Shown here: piece by piece, positions 33,696-43,948 of the stretch | Numbering within the stretch: position 1 is the first letter of the stretch | Layout: every line of letters begins with the position of its first letter | Source of the DNA: Palsa-504 sp963787645 | GTDB lineage: Bacteria > Actinomycetota > Actinomycetes > Streptosporangiales > Streptosporangiaceae | Direction: 5' to 3' | Length of the DNA stretch: 64,000 bases | Assembly: GCA_963787645.1 (NCBI GenBank) | Contig: CAWBDS010000011.1 | Location: 248,001-312,000 of the forward strand | Notes under the pieces: generated by a model | Told to the model about the DNA's origin: nothing | What the model saw: only the letters and a program-made list of their open reading frames with translations | Databases searched by the model: none | Translations under genes and position numbers: made by a program

Positions 33696-36600
33696 TCCGT
33701 CCCCGCCGGGACGAGCCGGGGCGGGACCGGGACCAGGTCCTCGCCGGCCTCGGCCACCAGCCGGGCCGGGGTCGGCGCCGCGAACAGCGCCCGCACCGAG
33801 ACCGCCAGGCCCCGCTCCCGCAGCCGCTCGGCCAAAGTCATCGCCAGCAGCGAATGCCCGCCCAGCGCGAAGAAACTATCCTCCGCCCCCACCCGGTCCA
33901 CCCCCAGCACCTCAGCGAACACCCCGCACACGACCTCCTCGGCCACCGTGGCCGGGCCCCGCCCCGCACCCGCGCCCGCGGCCACGCCGCCGGGGGCGGG
34001 CAGCGCCCGCCGGTCCACCTTCCCGTTCGCCGTCAACGGCAGCCCCTGAAGCACGGTGACCGTGCCCGGCACCATGTACTCCGGCAGCCGCCCCGCCGCG
34101 AACACCCGCACCCCGGCAGCCAGCTCCCCAGGATCGGCCGGTCCCCCGGCCGGGTCCGGGACCACGTAGGCGGCCAGCCGCTTACCGCCCGGGACCTCCT
34201 CCCGGACCGTCACCGCGGCCTGCGCCACCCCCGGGCAGGCGGCCAGGACCGCCTCGACCTCGCCCGGCTCGATCCGGAACCCGCGGATCTTGACCTGCTC
34301 ATCGGCGCGGCCCGCGAACTCCAGCACCCCGTCCGGCCGCCACCGGGCCAGGTCCCCGGTCCGGTACATCCGCTCGCCGGGCACGAACGGGCACGCGGTG
34401 AACCGCTCCGCCGTCAACGCGGGCCGCCCGTGATACCCCCGCGCCAGCCCCGCCCCCGCCACATACAACTCCCCCGCCACCCCCGCCGGCACCAGGCCCA
34501 GCCACCGGTCCAGCACAAACACCCGCGTCTCAGCCACCGGCGACCCGATCGGCACCCCGCCCCCGCCCGCCACATCCCCGGCCCCGACCAGATGCGTCGC
34601 CGTGAACGTCGTATTCTCCGTCGGCCCGTACCCGTTCACCAGCCGCACCCCGGGCAGCTGGTCCAGCACCACCCCGCACGCCCCGGCCGGCAACACATCC
34701 CCGCCAGCCACCAGCCACGACAACCCGCCCAGCACCCCCGCCCCCGACCGCACCACCTCCGCGAACAACCCCGCCGCCAGCCACAACACATTGACCCGCC
34801 ACGCCCCCAGGAACCACCCCAGCTCACCCGCCGACACCACCCCCGCCGGACCCACCGCCAGCACCCCCCCGCACCCCAGCGCACCCCACACCTCAAACGT
34901 CGCCGCATCAAACGACACCGGAGCCAGCTGACCCACCACCACACCCGCACCCAGCCCCGCAAACCCGCAGCCCCGGACCAGCCGGTCCACCCCCGCATGG
35001 GTCACCATCACCGCCTTCGGCACCCCAGTCGACCCCGACGTATACATCACATACGCCAGATCACCCGCCACCAGCCGCCCCCGCCGCTCCCCATCGGTCA
35101 CCGGCCCCCCCTCCAGACCCGCCAGCTGATGCCTGATCTCCTGGTCAGCGGGCACGATCACCGGCACATCCGCCACCCCGGCCAGCATGACCGCCGCCTG
35201 CGGATCAGCCAGCACGCACACCGGCCCCGCATCCGCCAGCATGAACCCCACCCGCCCCGCCGGATACGCCGGATCCACCGGCAGGTACGCCGCCCCCGCC
35301 TTCACCACCGCCACCAGCGCCGCCACCATGGCCGCCGACCGGCCCATCACCACCGCCACCACCCGCCCCGGACCCGCACCCCGCCCGATCAGCAGCCGCG
35401 CCAGCCGGCTCGACACCGCATCCAGCCCCGCATAGCTCAGCTGCACCTCCCCGCACACCACCGCCACCGCATCCGGAGCCGCCGCCACCTGCACCCCGAA
35501 CAACTCCGCCAGCGTCACCGCCGGCACCCCCCGCGCCGTCTCATTCCACCCGCACAGCACCTGCTCCCGACCGGCGGCATCCAGCACCGGCACCCGGCAC
35601 AACGGGGTATCCGGCGCGTCCGCCAGCACAGCGGCCAGCCCCTCCGCCGCCGCCACCACCAAGGCACACACCAGCCCCGGATCAGCCGGTGACACCGCCA
35701 GCACCCCCACCCCGAACCCGTCCCCCGTGTCATCCACCGACACCGTCACCGGGTAATTCGTCCGCTCCCGGCCCGACACCATGCTGATGCCACCCAGCCC
35801 GCCCACATCCGGCCCCGCCCCAGCCGCACGCAGATACCGGTAGTTGAACAGCGTGGTGAACAGCGGAGCCGGCGCGGCCACGCCGCTGGCCTGCTGAGCC
35901 AGCGACAGCGGCGCGTGCTCATGGACCAGCAGCCCGGCCAGCTGATCCCGCATCCCGGCCAGCGCGGCACCAGCGGGCACCTGCCCGGCTGCCATCCGGA
36001 CCGGCAGGGTGTTGATGAACGGGCCCGGCACCCGGCCCGCGCTCGTCCCGGCGTGCATCCGGCCGAACAGCACCGTGCCGAACACCACGTCATCCCGGCC
36101 CGACACCGCGGCCAGCACCCGCGCCCACACCAGATGCCACACCGTCGCCGGCGACACCCCCGAATCCCGCGCCGCCGCCCGGATCCGCCCGGCCAGCCCG
36201 GCGGGGACCACCGCGTGCGCCTCGGCGGTCCCGGACCCGTCGCCGTGCACGTCGGTGATCCCGAACGCCGCGGTCGGCTCGGACACATCACCCAGCAGCC
36301 CGGCGAAATACTCCTCATGCTCAGCTCTGAGCGTGCCGAGCCGGGCCTGCGCGACGAAGTCCCGGAACGGCACGGGTGCGGGCAGCTCTCCGGCCCGCCC
36401 GGCCAGCACCGCGGCGACCTCCCCGGTGACCAGGTCCAGCGCGGTATGGTCGGCCACCAGGTGATGCACCCGCAGCAGCGCCACCCACGCCCCGTCCGGC
36501 CCGGCGGCCGCGTGCACGTCCAGCAGCGGCGCCCGGCCCAGGTCCATCCGCGGCCCCGCCGCCCCCGCCAGCGCAGCAGCCGGATCCCGGCCCGGTTCCA

Positions 36601-39600
36601 CGGTGACCACGGTGACCGGCAGGTCCGCGTGCCGCCACACCACCTGCACCGGCTCGGGCAGACCCGCCCAGGCCAGCGACGTCCGGTAGACCTCATGCCG
36701 GGCAATCACCACGCCCAGCGCGGCCGTGAACTCCTCCAGCCGGTCCCGGGACGCGAACCGCAGCACCCACGCAAGCACGTACGGGTCGGCGTCCTCGGCT
36801 CCGGCGCCTAGCGCCGCGTAGAAGAACATGCCTTCCTGGATCGGGGCCAGCGGGTAGATCTCCGCCACGTTCCCCGCCCCGCCCGGAACCTGGGCGCAGA
36901 TCTGGTCGATCTGGTCCTGGGTCAGCCGCACCAGCGGCAGCATCGCCGGGGTGATGCGGTCGGTGCTGCCGGGGACCAGGCGGGGCGGGACCGGGACCGG
37001 GTCGTCGCCGGTCTCGGCGGCCAGCAGCGCCGGGGTCGGCGCCGCAAACAGCGCGCGCACCGACACTTCCAGGCCCCGCTCCCGCAGACGTTCGGCGAGG
37101 GTGACCGCGAGCAGGGAGTGCCCGCCCAGGGCGAAGAAGCTGTCCTCCGCCCCGACCCGGTCCACGCCGAGGACTTCGGCGAACACCTGGCAGGTGATCT
37201 CCTCGGCGACGGTGGCCGGGCCCCGCCCGGCGCCTGCGGCCGCACTGTCCGGGGCGGGCAGCGCCCGGCGGTTGATCTTCCCGCTGACCGTCAGCGGCAG
37301 CGCCGGAAGCACGGTGATGGTGGCGGGCATCATGAACTCGGGCAGCCGCCCCGCCGCGTACGCGCGCACCGCGGCGGCCAGCTCACCGGGATCGGCGGGG
37401 TCGGCGCCGGCCGGGGCCGGGACGACGTAGGCGGCGAGCCGCTTGTCGCCGGGGGTGTCCTGGCGGACGGTGACCGCGGCCTGGGTGATGCCCGGGGCGG
37501 CGGCCAGCACGGCTTCGATCTCGCCGGGCTCGATCCGGAACCCGCGGATCTTAACCTGGTCATCGGCGCGGCCCAGGTACTCCAGCTGGCCGTGCCGGTT
37601 CCACCGGGCCAGGTCCCCGGTCCGGTACATCCGCTGGCCCGCCGCGAACGGGCACGCGGTGAACCGCTCCGCGGTCAGCCCGGCCCGCCCCAGGTACCCC
37701 CGGGCCAGCCCGGCCCCGGCCACGTACAGCTCCCCGGCCGCCCCCGGCGGCACCGGGCCCAGCCACCGGTCCAGCACGAACAACCGGGTATTGGCCAGCG
37801 GGACCCCGATCACGCTGCCCCGCGCCGGGGCCGCCGCGCCCGGCTCCAGCTGATGGCGGGTCACGTAGATGGTCGTCTCGGTCGGCCCGTACATATCCGC
37901 CACCACCGCCGCGGGACGGCGGGCGTGCCAGCCCGCCACCCGGCCCGCGTCCAGCGCTTCGCCCGCCATGATCACCAGCCGCAGCCCCAGCCGGGTCCCC
38001 GCCCGGGCCGCATCAGCCTGATCCAGCTGGTAAAACGCCGACGGGGTCTGGCACAGCACACTCACCGCCTCGGCGCCCAGCAGGCCCAGCAGCTCACCCG
38101 GCGACCGGGACACGGTAAACGGCACCACCACCAGCCGCCCGCCATGGACCAGCGATCCCCACAGCTCGAACCCGGACACGTCAAAGACCGGCGCGTGGAA
38201 CCACGCCCACACATCCCCGCCGGTGAACTGGTACGCCGGGCCCGCGCCCGCCACCAGGCCTGCGACACTGGCGTGCGCCACCGCCACGCCCTTGGGCACC
38301 CCGGTCGACCCCGACGTATACAGCACATACGCCGGATGACCCGGGACCAGCGGCCCCGCCCGGTCCGCGTCCGTCACCGGCCCCGCACCCAGACCCGCCA
38401 GCTGCACCGCCGTCGCCGGGTCAGCGGGCACGATCACCGGCACACCCGCCACCCCGGCCAGCATGACCGCCGCCTGCTCATCAGCCAGCACGCACACCGG
38501 CCCCGCATCAGCGAGCATGAACCCGACCCGATCCGCCGGATAGGCCGGATCCACCGGCAGATACGCAGCCCCCGCCTTCACCACCGCCAGCAGCGCGGTC
38601 ACCATGCCCGCCGACCGGCCCATCACCACCGCCACCACCGACTCCGGCCCCGCGCCCCGCGCGATCAGCAGCCGGGCCAGACGGCTGGAGGCCGCATCCA
38701 GCCCCGCATACGTCCACTGCTGCGGGCCGCACACCACCGCCACCGCATCCGGCGTCCGCGCCGCCCGCACCGCGAACAGGTCCGCCAGCGTCCGCGCCGG
38801 GATGTCGCGGGCGGTGTCATTCCACCCGCACAGCACCTGCTCCCGGCCGGCGGCATCCAGCACCGGAACCTGGCACAACGCCGTACCCGGCGCGTCCGCC
38901 AGCACGGCGGCCAGACCGTCGGCCGCGGCCAGCACCAAGGCACACACAAGATCAGGATCAGCCGGCGAGACCGCCAGCACATCCAACACGAACCCGTCCC
39001 CGGTGTCGTCCACCAACACCGTCACCGGGAAGTTGTTCCGCTCGCGGCCCGTGACCACGCTGATGCCAGCCAGCGCGGCTAGATCCGGCCCGGCCGCAAC
39101 CGGGCGGATGTACCGGTAGTTGAACAGGTTCGTAAGCAGCGGGGCCGGCGCGATGACCCCGCTGGCCTGCTGGGCCAGGGTCAGCGGCGCATGCTCATGC
39201 GCCAGCAGCCCGGCCAGCTGCCCCTGCATCGCGGTTAGCGCCTGCGCGGCCGGGACCTGCCCGGCGGCCGCGCGGACCGGCAGGGTGTTGATGAACGGAC
39301 CTGGCATCCGCTCTCCGCCGGTCCCGGCGTGCATCCGGCCGAACAGCACCGTGCCGAACACCACGTCATCCCGGCCGGACACCGCGGCCAGCACCCGCGC
39401 CCACACCAGATGCCACACCGTCGCCGGCGACACTCCCCGCTCACGCGCCACACCCCGGATCCGCAACGCCAGCTCGTCCGGTGCGGCCGCGTGCGCCTCA
39501 CCGGTGGCGGTCCCGTCCTCGTGCACGTTCGTGATGCCGAACGGCGCGGTCGGCTCGGTCACATCGGCGAGCAGCCCGGCAAAGTAGGCCTCATGCTCTT

Positions 39601-42600
39601 CGCGCGGCATGCCGAGGCGGGCCTGGGCGACGAAGTCGCGGAACGGCACCGGGGCGGGCAGCTCTCCGGCCCGCCCGGCCAGGACCGCCGCCACTTCCCC
39701 GCTCACCAGGTCCAGCGCGGTATGGTCCACGACCAGGTGATGCACCCGCACCAGCGCCACCCAGGATCCAGTATCGGGGTCAGCCACGGTGTGTACGTCC
39801 ATGAGCGGTGCCCGGCTCAGGTCCATCCGCGGCCCGGCGGCGGCGGTCAGGACCGCGGCCGGGTCCTGGCCTGGTTCTACGGTGACCTCGGTGACCGGCA
39901 GGTCCGCGTGCCGCCATACCACCTGGACCGGCTCGGGCAGCCCGTCCCAGGCCAGCGACGTCCGGTAGATCTCATGCCGGCCGATCACCACGCGCAGCGC
40001 GGCGGTGAAGTCCTCGAGCCGGTCCCGGGACGCGAACCGCAGCACCAGCGGCAGCGCGTAGGGATCCCGCTCACCAGCGCGCGCACCCAGAGCCGCGTGG
40101 AAGAACATGCCTTCCTGCAGCGGGGCCAGCGGGTAGATCTCGGCCACGTTCCCCGGCCCGCCGGGGACCTGGTCGCAGATCTGGTCGACTTGCTCCTGGG
40201 TGAGCTGGACCAGGGGCAGCATCGCCGGGGTGATGCGCTCCGCGCCTTGCGCGGGGATCAGGCGGGGCGGGACCGGGACCGCGTCCGGGCCGGCCTCGAC
40301 GGCCAGCTGGGCCGGGGTCGGCGCCGCGAACAGCGCCCGCACCGAGACCGCCAGGCCCCGCTCCCGCAGCCGCCGCGCCAGCGTCACCGCCAGCAGCGAA
40401 TGCCCGCCCAGGGCGAAGAAATCATCATCTGGCCCGGCCCGGTCCACGCCGAGGACCTCAGCGAAGACCTGGCACACGATCTCTTCCTGCATCGTGGCCG
40501 GCCCGCGGCCCCCCGCCCCGGCCGCCTGCTCGGGGGCGGGCAGGGCGCGGCGGTCGATCTTGCCGTTGGGGGTCACCGGCAGCGCGTCCAGCACGGTGAA
40601 GGCGGCGGGCATCATGTGCTCGGGCAGCCGCCCGGCCGCGTAGGCCCGCACCGCGGCGGCCAGCCCGCCCCGGTCAGTCCCGGCGGCGGGGCCGACGCCC
40701 GCGTCCGGGTCGGCCCCGGCGGCGGCGGCCAGGTCCGGGACCAGGTAGGCGGCCAGCCGCTGATCGCCGGGGGTGTCCTCCCGGACCGTGACCGCGGCCT
40801 GGGCCACCCCCGGGCAGGCGGCCAGCACGGCCTCGATCTCACCTGGCTCGATCCGGAACCCGCGCACCTTGACCTGGTCATCAGCGCGGCCCGCGAACTC
40901 CAGCTGCCCGTCCGGCCGCCACCGGGCCAGGTCCCCGGTCCGGTACATCCGCTCCCCCGGCAGGAACGGGCACGCGGTGAACCGCTCCGCGGTCAGCCCG
41001 GCCCGCCCCAGGTACCCCCGGGCCAGCCCCGCCCCCGCCACGTACAGCTCCCCCGCCACCCCCGCCGGCACCGGGCCCAGCCACCGGTCCAGCACGAACA
41101 CCCGCGCATTAACCACCGGCGACCCGATCGGCACCACCCCCGCGCCCGCCGGCAGCGGCCCGCTCGTCGTGGCCATCACCGTCACCTCAGTCGGCCCGTA
41201 CGCATTAACCATCACCCGCCCCGGCGCCCACCGCCCCGCCAGCTCCGGCCCGCACGCCTCCCCGCCCACGATCAGCACACCCAGATCCGCGAACCGCGCC
41301 CCGGCCACACTGGCCAGCGCCGACGGCGAGATCAGCGCATGACTGACCCGCTGCACCCCCAGCACCGCAGCCAGCTGATCCCCCGCCACCGGCCCGCCCG
41401 CCGGGAGCACCAGCACCCCGCCCCCGGTCAGCGCCAGGCACAACTCCAGCACGCTGGCATCAAAGCCCGCCGCCGCGAACTGCAGCACCCGGCACCCCGG
41501 CCCCCCCGCGAACCGCTCCGCCACCGACACCGCGAACCCCGCCAGCCCCGCATGCGTCACCACCACCCCCTTCGGGGTCCCGGTCGACCCCGACGTGTAA
41601 ATCACGTACGCCGGATGACCCGCCACCAGCGGCCCGGCCCGGTCCCCATCCGACACCGGGCCGCCATCCAGACCCGCCAGCAGAACCCTGGTCGCCGGAT
41701 CGCCCGGCACGATCACCGGCACCCCGCCCAGCACCGCCGCCACCCCCGGATCAGCCAGCACCCCGCCCGCGGCCTCCTCATCAGCCAGCACGCACACCGG
41801 CCCGGCATCAGCCAGCATGAACCCCACCCGCCCCGCCGGATACGACGGATCCACCGGCAGATACGCCGCCCCCGCCTTCACCACCCCCACCAGCGCCGCC
41901 ACCAGAGCGGCCGACCGGCCCATCACCACCGCCACCACCGACTCCGGACCCGCACCCCGCCCGGCCAGCAACCGCGCCACCCGGCCCGACGCCGCATCCA
42001 GCCCCCCGTACGTCACCTGCACATCCCCGCACACCACCGCCACCGCATCCGGGCACGCCGCCGCCTGCACCCCGAACAAATCCCCCAGCGTCGACGCCGG
42101 CACATCCCGCGCCGTCGCATTCCACCCGGCGACGATCAGCTCCCGCAGCACCGGATCGAGCACCGGCACCTCGCGCAACGCCGTCCCCGGCGCCCCCTCC
42201 AGCACCGACACCAGACCCTGCGCCGCCGCCAGCACCAAACCGCACACCAGCCCCGGATCAGCCGGCGACACCGCCAGCACATCCACCCCGAACCCGTCCC
42301 CGCCATCATCAAGCGACACCGTCACCGGGTAATTCGTCCGCTCCTGGCCCGACAGCATGGTGATACCGCCCAGACCGCCCAGATCCGGCCCCGCCCCGGC
42401 TAGCCTGAGATGCCGGTAGTTGAACAGCGTGGTGAACAGCGGCGCCGGCGCGGCCACGCCGCTGGCCTGCTGCGCCAGCGTCAGCGGGGCATGCTCGTGG
42501 ACCAGCAGCCCGGCCAGCTGGTCCCGCATCGCGGCCAGCGCCTGCCCGGCGGGGACCTGCCCGGCTGCCATCCGGACCGGCAGGGAGTTGATGAACGGGC

Positions 42601-43948
42601 CCGGCACCTGGCCGGCGCCGGTCCCGGCGTGCATCCGGCCGAACAGCACCGTGCCGAACACCACGTCATCACGGCCGGAGACCGCGGCCAGCACCCGCGC
42701 CCACACCAGATGCCACACCGTCGCCGGCGACACCCCCGCCGCCCGCGCCACACCCCGGATCCGCCCGGCCAGCCCATCCGGCACGGCGGCGTGCGCCTCG
42801 GTGGTCCCGGACCCGTCCCCGTGCACATCGGTGATCCCGAAGGCCGCGGTCGGCTCGGTCACGTCGGCCAGCAGCGCGGCGAAGTACTCCTCATGCTCGG
42901 CCCTGGGCACCCCGAGCCGGGCCTGGGCAACGAAGTCCCGGAACGGCACCGGTGCGGGCAGGTCCCCGGCCCGCCCGGCCAGCACCGCCGCCACCTCCCC
43001 GGCCACGATGTCGGTCGCGGCGTTATCCATCACCAGGTGATGCACCCGCACCAGCGCCACCCACGACCCGCCCGGGCCGGCGGCCACATGCACGTCCATC
43101 AGCGGCGCCCGGCTCAGGTCCATCCGCGGCCCGGCCGCCCCCGCCAGCGCCGCGGCCGGATCCTGGCCCGGTTCCACGATCACCTCGGTCACCGGCAGCC
43201 CCGCGTGCCGCCACACCACCTGCACCGGCTCAGCCAATCCGGCCCAGGCCAGCGACGTCCGGTAGATCTCATGGCGGCCGATCACCAGCCGCAGCGCGGC
43301 GGTGAAGTCCTCCAGCCGGTCCCGGGACGCGAACCGCAGCACCAGCGGCCGCAGGTACGGGTCGGCGTCCCCGGTCCCCGCGCCCAGCGCCGCGTGGAAG
43401 AACATGCCCTCCTGGACCGGGGCCAGCGGGTAGATCTCCGCCACATTCCCCGCCCCGCCCGGCACCCCCGCGCAGACCCCGTCGACCTGCTCCTGGGACA
43501 GCCGCACCAGCGGCAGCATCACCGGGGTGATCCGGTCCGTCCCGTACGCGGGGATCAGCCGCGGCGGCACCGCGACCGGCTCCTGCCCCGCCTCCGCAGC
43601 CAGCAGCGCCGGAGTCGGCGCCGCGAACAGCGCCCGTACCGAGACCGGCAAGCCCCGATGCCGGAGCCGTTCGGCCAAAGTCATCGCCAGTAGTGAGTGC
43701 CCGCCTAGAGCGAAGAAGCTGTCCTCGGCCCCCACCCGGTCCGCGCCGAGGACTTCGGCGAACACCTGGCAGGCGATCTCCTCGGCCACCGTGGCCGGGC
43801 CCCGGCCCGCGCCCGCGGCCGCACCATCGGGGGCCGGCAGCGCCCGCCGGTCCACCTTCCCGTTAGGCGTCAGCGGCAGCACCGCCAGCACCGTGATACT
43901 GGCGGGCACCATATACTCCGGCAGCCGCCCCGCCGCATGTACCCGCAC
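31025..43948 (-). CDS. NRPS fragment C: end of module 6 to module 10 A domain
   Basis: An open frame of 4307 residues. It begins within the A6/T6 linker (a GTG codon, not a real start), runs through T6 and modules 7, 8 and 9, and ends in A10 after ELYVAGAGLARGY, where an extra C at about 31157 shifts the frame. Confidence 0.87.
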   Translation of the reverse strand: MRVHAAGRLPEYMVPASITVLAVLPLTPNGKVDRRALPAPDGAAAGAGRGPATVAEEIACQVFAEVLGADRVGAEDSFFALGGHSLLAMTLAERLRHRGLPVSVRALFAAPTPALLAAEAGQEPVAVPPRLIPAYGTDRITPVMLPLVRLSQEQVDGVCAGVPGGAGNVAEIYPLAPVQEGMFFHAALGAGTGDADPYLRPLVLRFASRDRLEDFTAALRLVIGRHEIYRTSLAWAGLAEPVQVVWRHAGLPVTEVIVEPGQDPAAALAGAAGPRMDLSRAPLMDVHVAAGPGGSWVALVRVHHLVMDNAATDIVAGEVAAVLAGRAGDLPAPVPFRDFVAQARLGVPRAEHEEYFAALLADVTEPTAAFGITDVHGDGSGTTEAHAAVPDGLAGRIRGVARAAGVSPATVWHLVWARVLAAVSGRDDVVFGTVLFGRMHAGTGAGQVPGPFINSLPVRMAAGQVPAGQALAAMRDQLAGLLVHEHAPLTLAQQASGVAAPAPLFTTLFNYRHLRLAGAGPDLGGLGGITMLSGQERTNYPVTVSLDDGGDGFGVDVLAVSPADPGLVCGLVLAAAQGLVSVLEGAPGTALREVPVLDPVLRELIVAGWNATARDVPASTLGDLFGVQAAACPDAVAVVCGDVQVTYGGLDAASGRVARLLAGRGAGPESVVAVVMGRSAALVAALVGVVKAGAAYLPVDPSYPAGRVGFMLADAGPVCVLADEEAAGGVLADPGVAAVLGGVPVIVPGDPATRVLLAGLDGGPVSDGDRAGPLVAGHPAYVIYTSGSTGTPKGVVVTHAGLAGFAVSVAERFAGGPGCRVLQFAAAGFDASVLELCLALTGGGVLVLPAGGPVAGDQLAAVLGVQRVSHALISPSALASVAGARFADLGVLIVGGEACGPELAGRWAPGRVMVNAYGPTEVTVMATTSGPLPAGAGVVPIGSPVVNARVFVLDRWLGPVPAGVAGELYVAGAGLARGYLGRAGLTAERFTACPFLPGERMYRTGDLARWRPDGQLEFAGRADDQVKVRGFRIEPGEIEAVLAACPGVAQAAVTVREDTPGDQRLAAYLVPDLAAAAGADPDAGVGPAAGTDRGGLAAAVRAYAAGRLPEHMMPAAFTVLDALPVTPNGKIDRRALPAPEQAAGAGGRGPATMQEEIVCQVFAEVLGVDRAGPDDDFFALGGHSLLAVTLARRLRERGLAVSVRALFAAPTPAQLAVEAGPDAVPVPPRLIPAQGAERITPAMLPLVQLTQEQVDQICDQVPGGPGNVAEIYPLAPLQEGMFFHAALGARAGERDPYALPLVLRFASRDRLEDFTAALRVVIGRHEIYRTSLAWDGLPEPVQVVWRHADLPVTEVTVEPGQDPAAVLTAAAGPRMDLSRAPLMDVHTVADPDTGSWVALVRVHHLVVDHTALDLVSGEVAAVLAGRAGELPAPVPFRDFVAQARLGMPREEHEAYFAGLLADVTEPTAPFGITNVHEDGTATGEAHAAAPDELALRIRGVARERGVSPATVWHLVWARVLAAVSGRDDVVFGTVLFGRMHAGTGGERMPGPFINTLPVRAAAGQVPAAQALTAMQGQLAGLLAHEHAPLTLAQQASGVIAPAPLLTNLFNYRYIRPVAAGPDLAALAGISVVTGRERNNFPVTVLVDDTGDGFVLDVLAVSPADPDLVCALVLAAADGLAAVLADAPGTALCQVPVLDAAGREQVLCGWNDTARDIPARTLADLFAVRAARTPDAVAVVCGPQQWTYAGLDAASSRLARLLIARGAGPESVVAVVMGRSAGMVTALLAVVKAGAAYLPVDPAYPADRVGFMLADAGPVCVLADEQAAVMLAGVAGVPVIVPADPATAVQLAGLGAGPVTDADRAGPLVPGHPAYVLYTSGSTGVPKGVAVAHASVAGLVAGAGPAYQFTGGDVWAWFHAPVFDVSGFELWGSLVHGGRLVVVPFTVSRSPGELLGLLGAEAVSVLCQTPSAFYQLDQADAARAGTRLGLRLVIMAGEALDAGRVAGWHARRPAAVVADMYGPTETTIYVTRHQLEPGAAAPARGSVIGVPLANTRLFVLDRWLGPVPPGAAGELYVAGAGLARGYLGRAGLTAERFTACPFAAGQRMYRTGDLARWNRHGQLEYLGRADDQVKIRGFRIEPGEIEAVLAAAPGITQAAVTVRQDTPGDKRLAAYVVPAPAGADPADPGELAAAVRAYAAGRLPEFMMPATITVLPALPLTVSGKINRRALPAPDSAAAGAGRGPATVAEEITCQVFAEVLGVDRVGAEDSFFALGGHSLLAVTLAERLRERGLEVSVRALFAAPTPALLAAETGDDPVPVPPRLVPGSTDRITPAMLPLVRLTQDQIDQICAQVPGGAGNVAEIYPLAPIQEGMFFYAALGAGAEDADPYVLAWVLRFASRDRLEEFTAALGVVIARHEVYRTSLAWAGLPEPVQVVWRHADLPVTVVTVEPGRDPAAALAGAAGPRMDLGRAPLLDVHAAAGPDGAWVALLRVHHLVADHTALDLVTGEVAAVLAGRAGELPAPVPFRDFVAQARLGTLRAEHEEYFAGLLGDVSEPTAAFGITDVHGDGSGTAEAHAVVPAGLAGRIRAAARDSGVSPATVWHLVWARVLAAVSGRDDVVFGTVLFGRMHAGTSAGRVPGPFINTLPVRMAAGQVPAGAALAGMRDQLAGLLVHEHAPLSLAQQASGVAAPAPLFTTLFNYRYLRAAGAGPDVGGLGGISMVSGRERTNYPVTVSVDDTGDGFGVGVLAVSPADPGLVCALVVAAAEGLAAVLADAPDTPLCRVPVLDAAGREQVLCGWNETARGVPAVTLAELFGVQVAAAPDAVAVVCGEVQLSYAGLDAVSSRLARLLIGRGAGPGRVVAVVMGRSAAMVAALVAVVKAGAAYLPVDPAYPAGRVGFMLADAGPVCVLADPQAAVMLAGVADVPVIVPADQEIRHQLAGLEGGPVTDGERRGRLVAGDLAYVMYTSGSTGVPKAVMVTHAGVDRLVRGCGFAGLGAGVVVGQLAPVSFDAATFEVWGALGCGGVLAVGPAGVVSAGELGWFLGAWRVNVLWLAAGLFAEVVRSGAGVLGGLSWLVAGGDVLPAGACGVVLDQLPGVRLVNGYGPTENTTFTATHLVGAGDVAGGGGVPIGSPVAETRVFVLDRWLGLVPAGVAGELYVAGAGLARGYHGRPALTAERFTACPFVPGERMYRTGDLARWRPDGVLEFAGRADEQVKIRGFRIEPGEVEAVLAACPGVAQAAVTVREEVPGGKRLAAYVVPDPAGGPADPGELAAGVRVFAAGRLPEYMVPGTVTVLQGLPLTANGKVDRRALPAPGGVAAGAGAGRGPATVAEEVVCGVFAEVLGVDRVGAEDSFFALGGHSLLAMTLAERLRERGLAVSVRALFAAPTPARLVAEAGEDLVPVPPRLVPAGTERITPVMLPLVRLDQDQVDQVCAGVPGGAGNVAEIYPLAPLQEGMFFHAALGAGTGAADPYVLGSVLRFASRDRLEEFTAALRLVIARHEIYRTSLAWAGLPEPVQVVWRHAALPVTEVMLEPGRDLAAVLAGAAGPRMDLGRAPLIDVHVTAAPDGAWVALVRVHHLVMDHTALDLVVTEVAAVLAGQADQLPAPVPFRDFVAQARLGTLRAEHEAYFAALLGDVSEPTAAFGITDVHGDGSGTAEAHAVVPGGLAARIRGAARDAGVSPATVWHLVWARVLAAVSGRDDVVFGTVLFGRMHAGASAARVPGPFINTLPVRAGAGQVPAGQALAAMRDQLAGLLAREHAPLTLAQQASGVTAPAPLFTTLLNYRHLRPAAAGPGGLGGISVLSGGERTNYPVTVSVDDTGDGFAVDVLAVSPADPDLVCALVLAAADGLAAALADAPQTALCRVPVLDAAGREQVLCGWNDTARDIPARTLADLFAVRAARTPDAVAVVGGDAQWSYAGLDAASSRLARLLIARGAGPESVVAVVMGRSAAMVTALLAVAKAGAAYLPVDPAYPADRIRYMLADARPVCVLADPQAAVMLAGTADVPVIVPADPATAVQLAALGAGPVTGADRAGPLVPGHPAYVLYTSGSTGVPKGVAVAHASVAGLVAGAGPAYQFTGGDVWAWFHAPVFDVSGFELWGSLGHGARLVVVPFTVSRSPGELLGLLAAEAVSVLCQTPSAFYQLDQADAARAGTRLGLRLVIMAGEALDAARLAGWHARRPAAVVADMYGPTETTIYVTRHQLEPGAAAPARGSVIGVPLANTRLFVLDRWLGPVPPGAAGELYVAGAGLARGYQRAGRADRGAVHRVPVRGGPADVPDRGPGPVEPARPAGVPGPRR
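33695..36960 (-). other. NRPS module 9: C-A-T, Val
   Basis: The C domain active site is HHLVADH. The A code reads DAFWVGGTFK (SFDAATFEVWG, NVLWLAAGLF, WLVAGGDVL, NGYGPTENTTF), matching the Val code DAFWIGGTFK except for one conservative change. Codon use here is even more C-rich than in neighbours. Confidence 0.82.
36960..40240 (-). other. NRPS module 8: C-A-T
   Basis: The C domain active site is HHLVVDH. The A code is DVFCIAMIYK. The A domain is nearly identical in DNA to module 4. Confidence 0.77.
37022..38440 (-). repeat. duplicated A-T DNA, beta type, copy in module 8
   Basis: About 1.4 kb nearly identical to 50161-51579 at a constant offset of 13,139, covering the carrier domain and most of the A domain. 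Confidence 0.85.
40240..43535 (-). other. NRPS module 7: C-A-T
   Basis: The C domain active site is HHLVMDN, where Asn replaces the residue that is His in sister domains. The A code is DALLIGAVMK. DNA of its A domain is nearly identical to that of modules 1 and 2. Confidence 0.79.
40731..42246 (-). repeat. duplicated A-domain DNA, alpha type, copy in module 7
   Basis: This stretch of about 1.5 kb is nearly identical to 57096-58610 (constant offset 16,364) and, up to 42090, to 60411-61770 (offset 19,680). It spans the core A4 to A8 region and codes for the same selectivity residues. Confidence 0.85.
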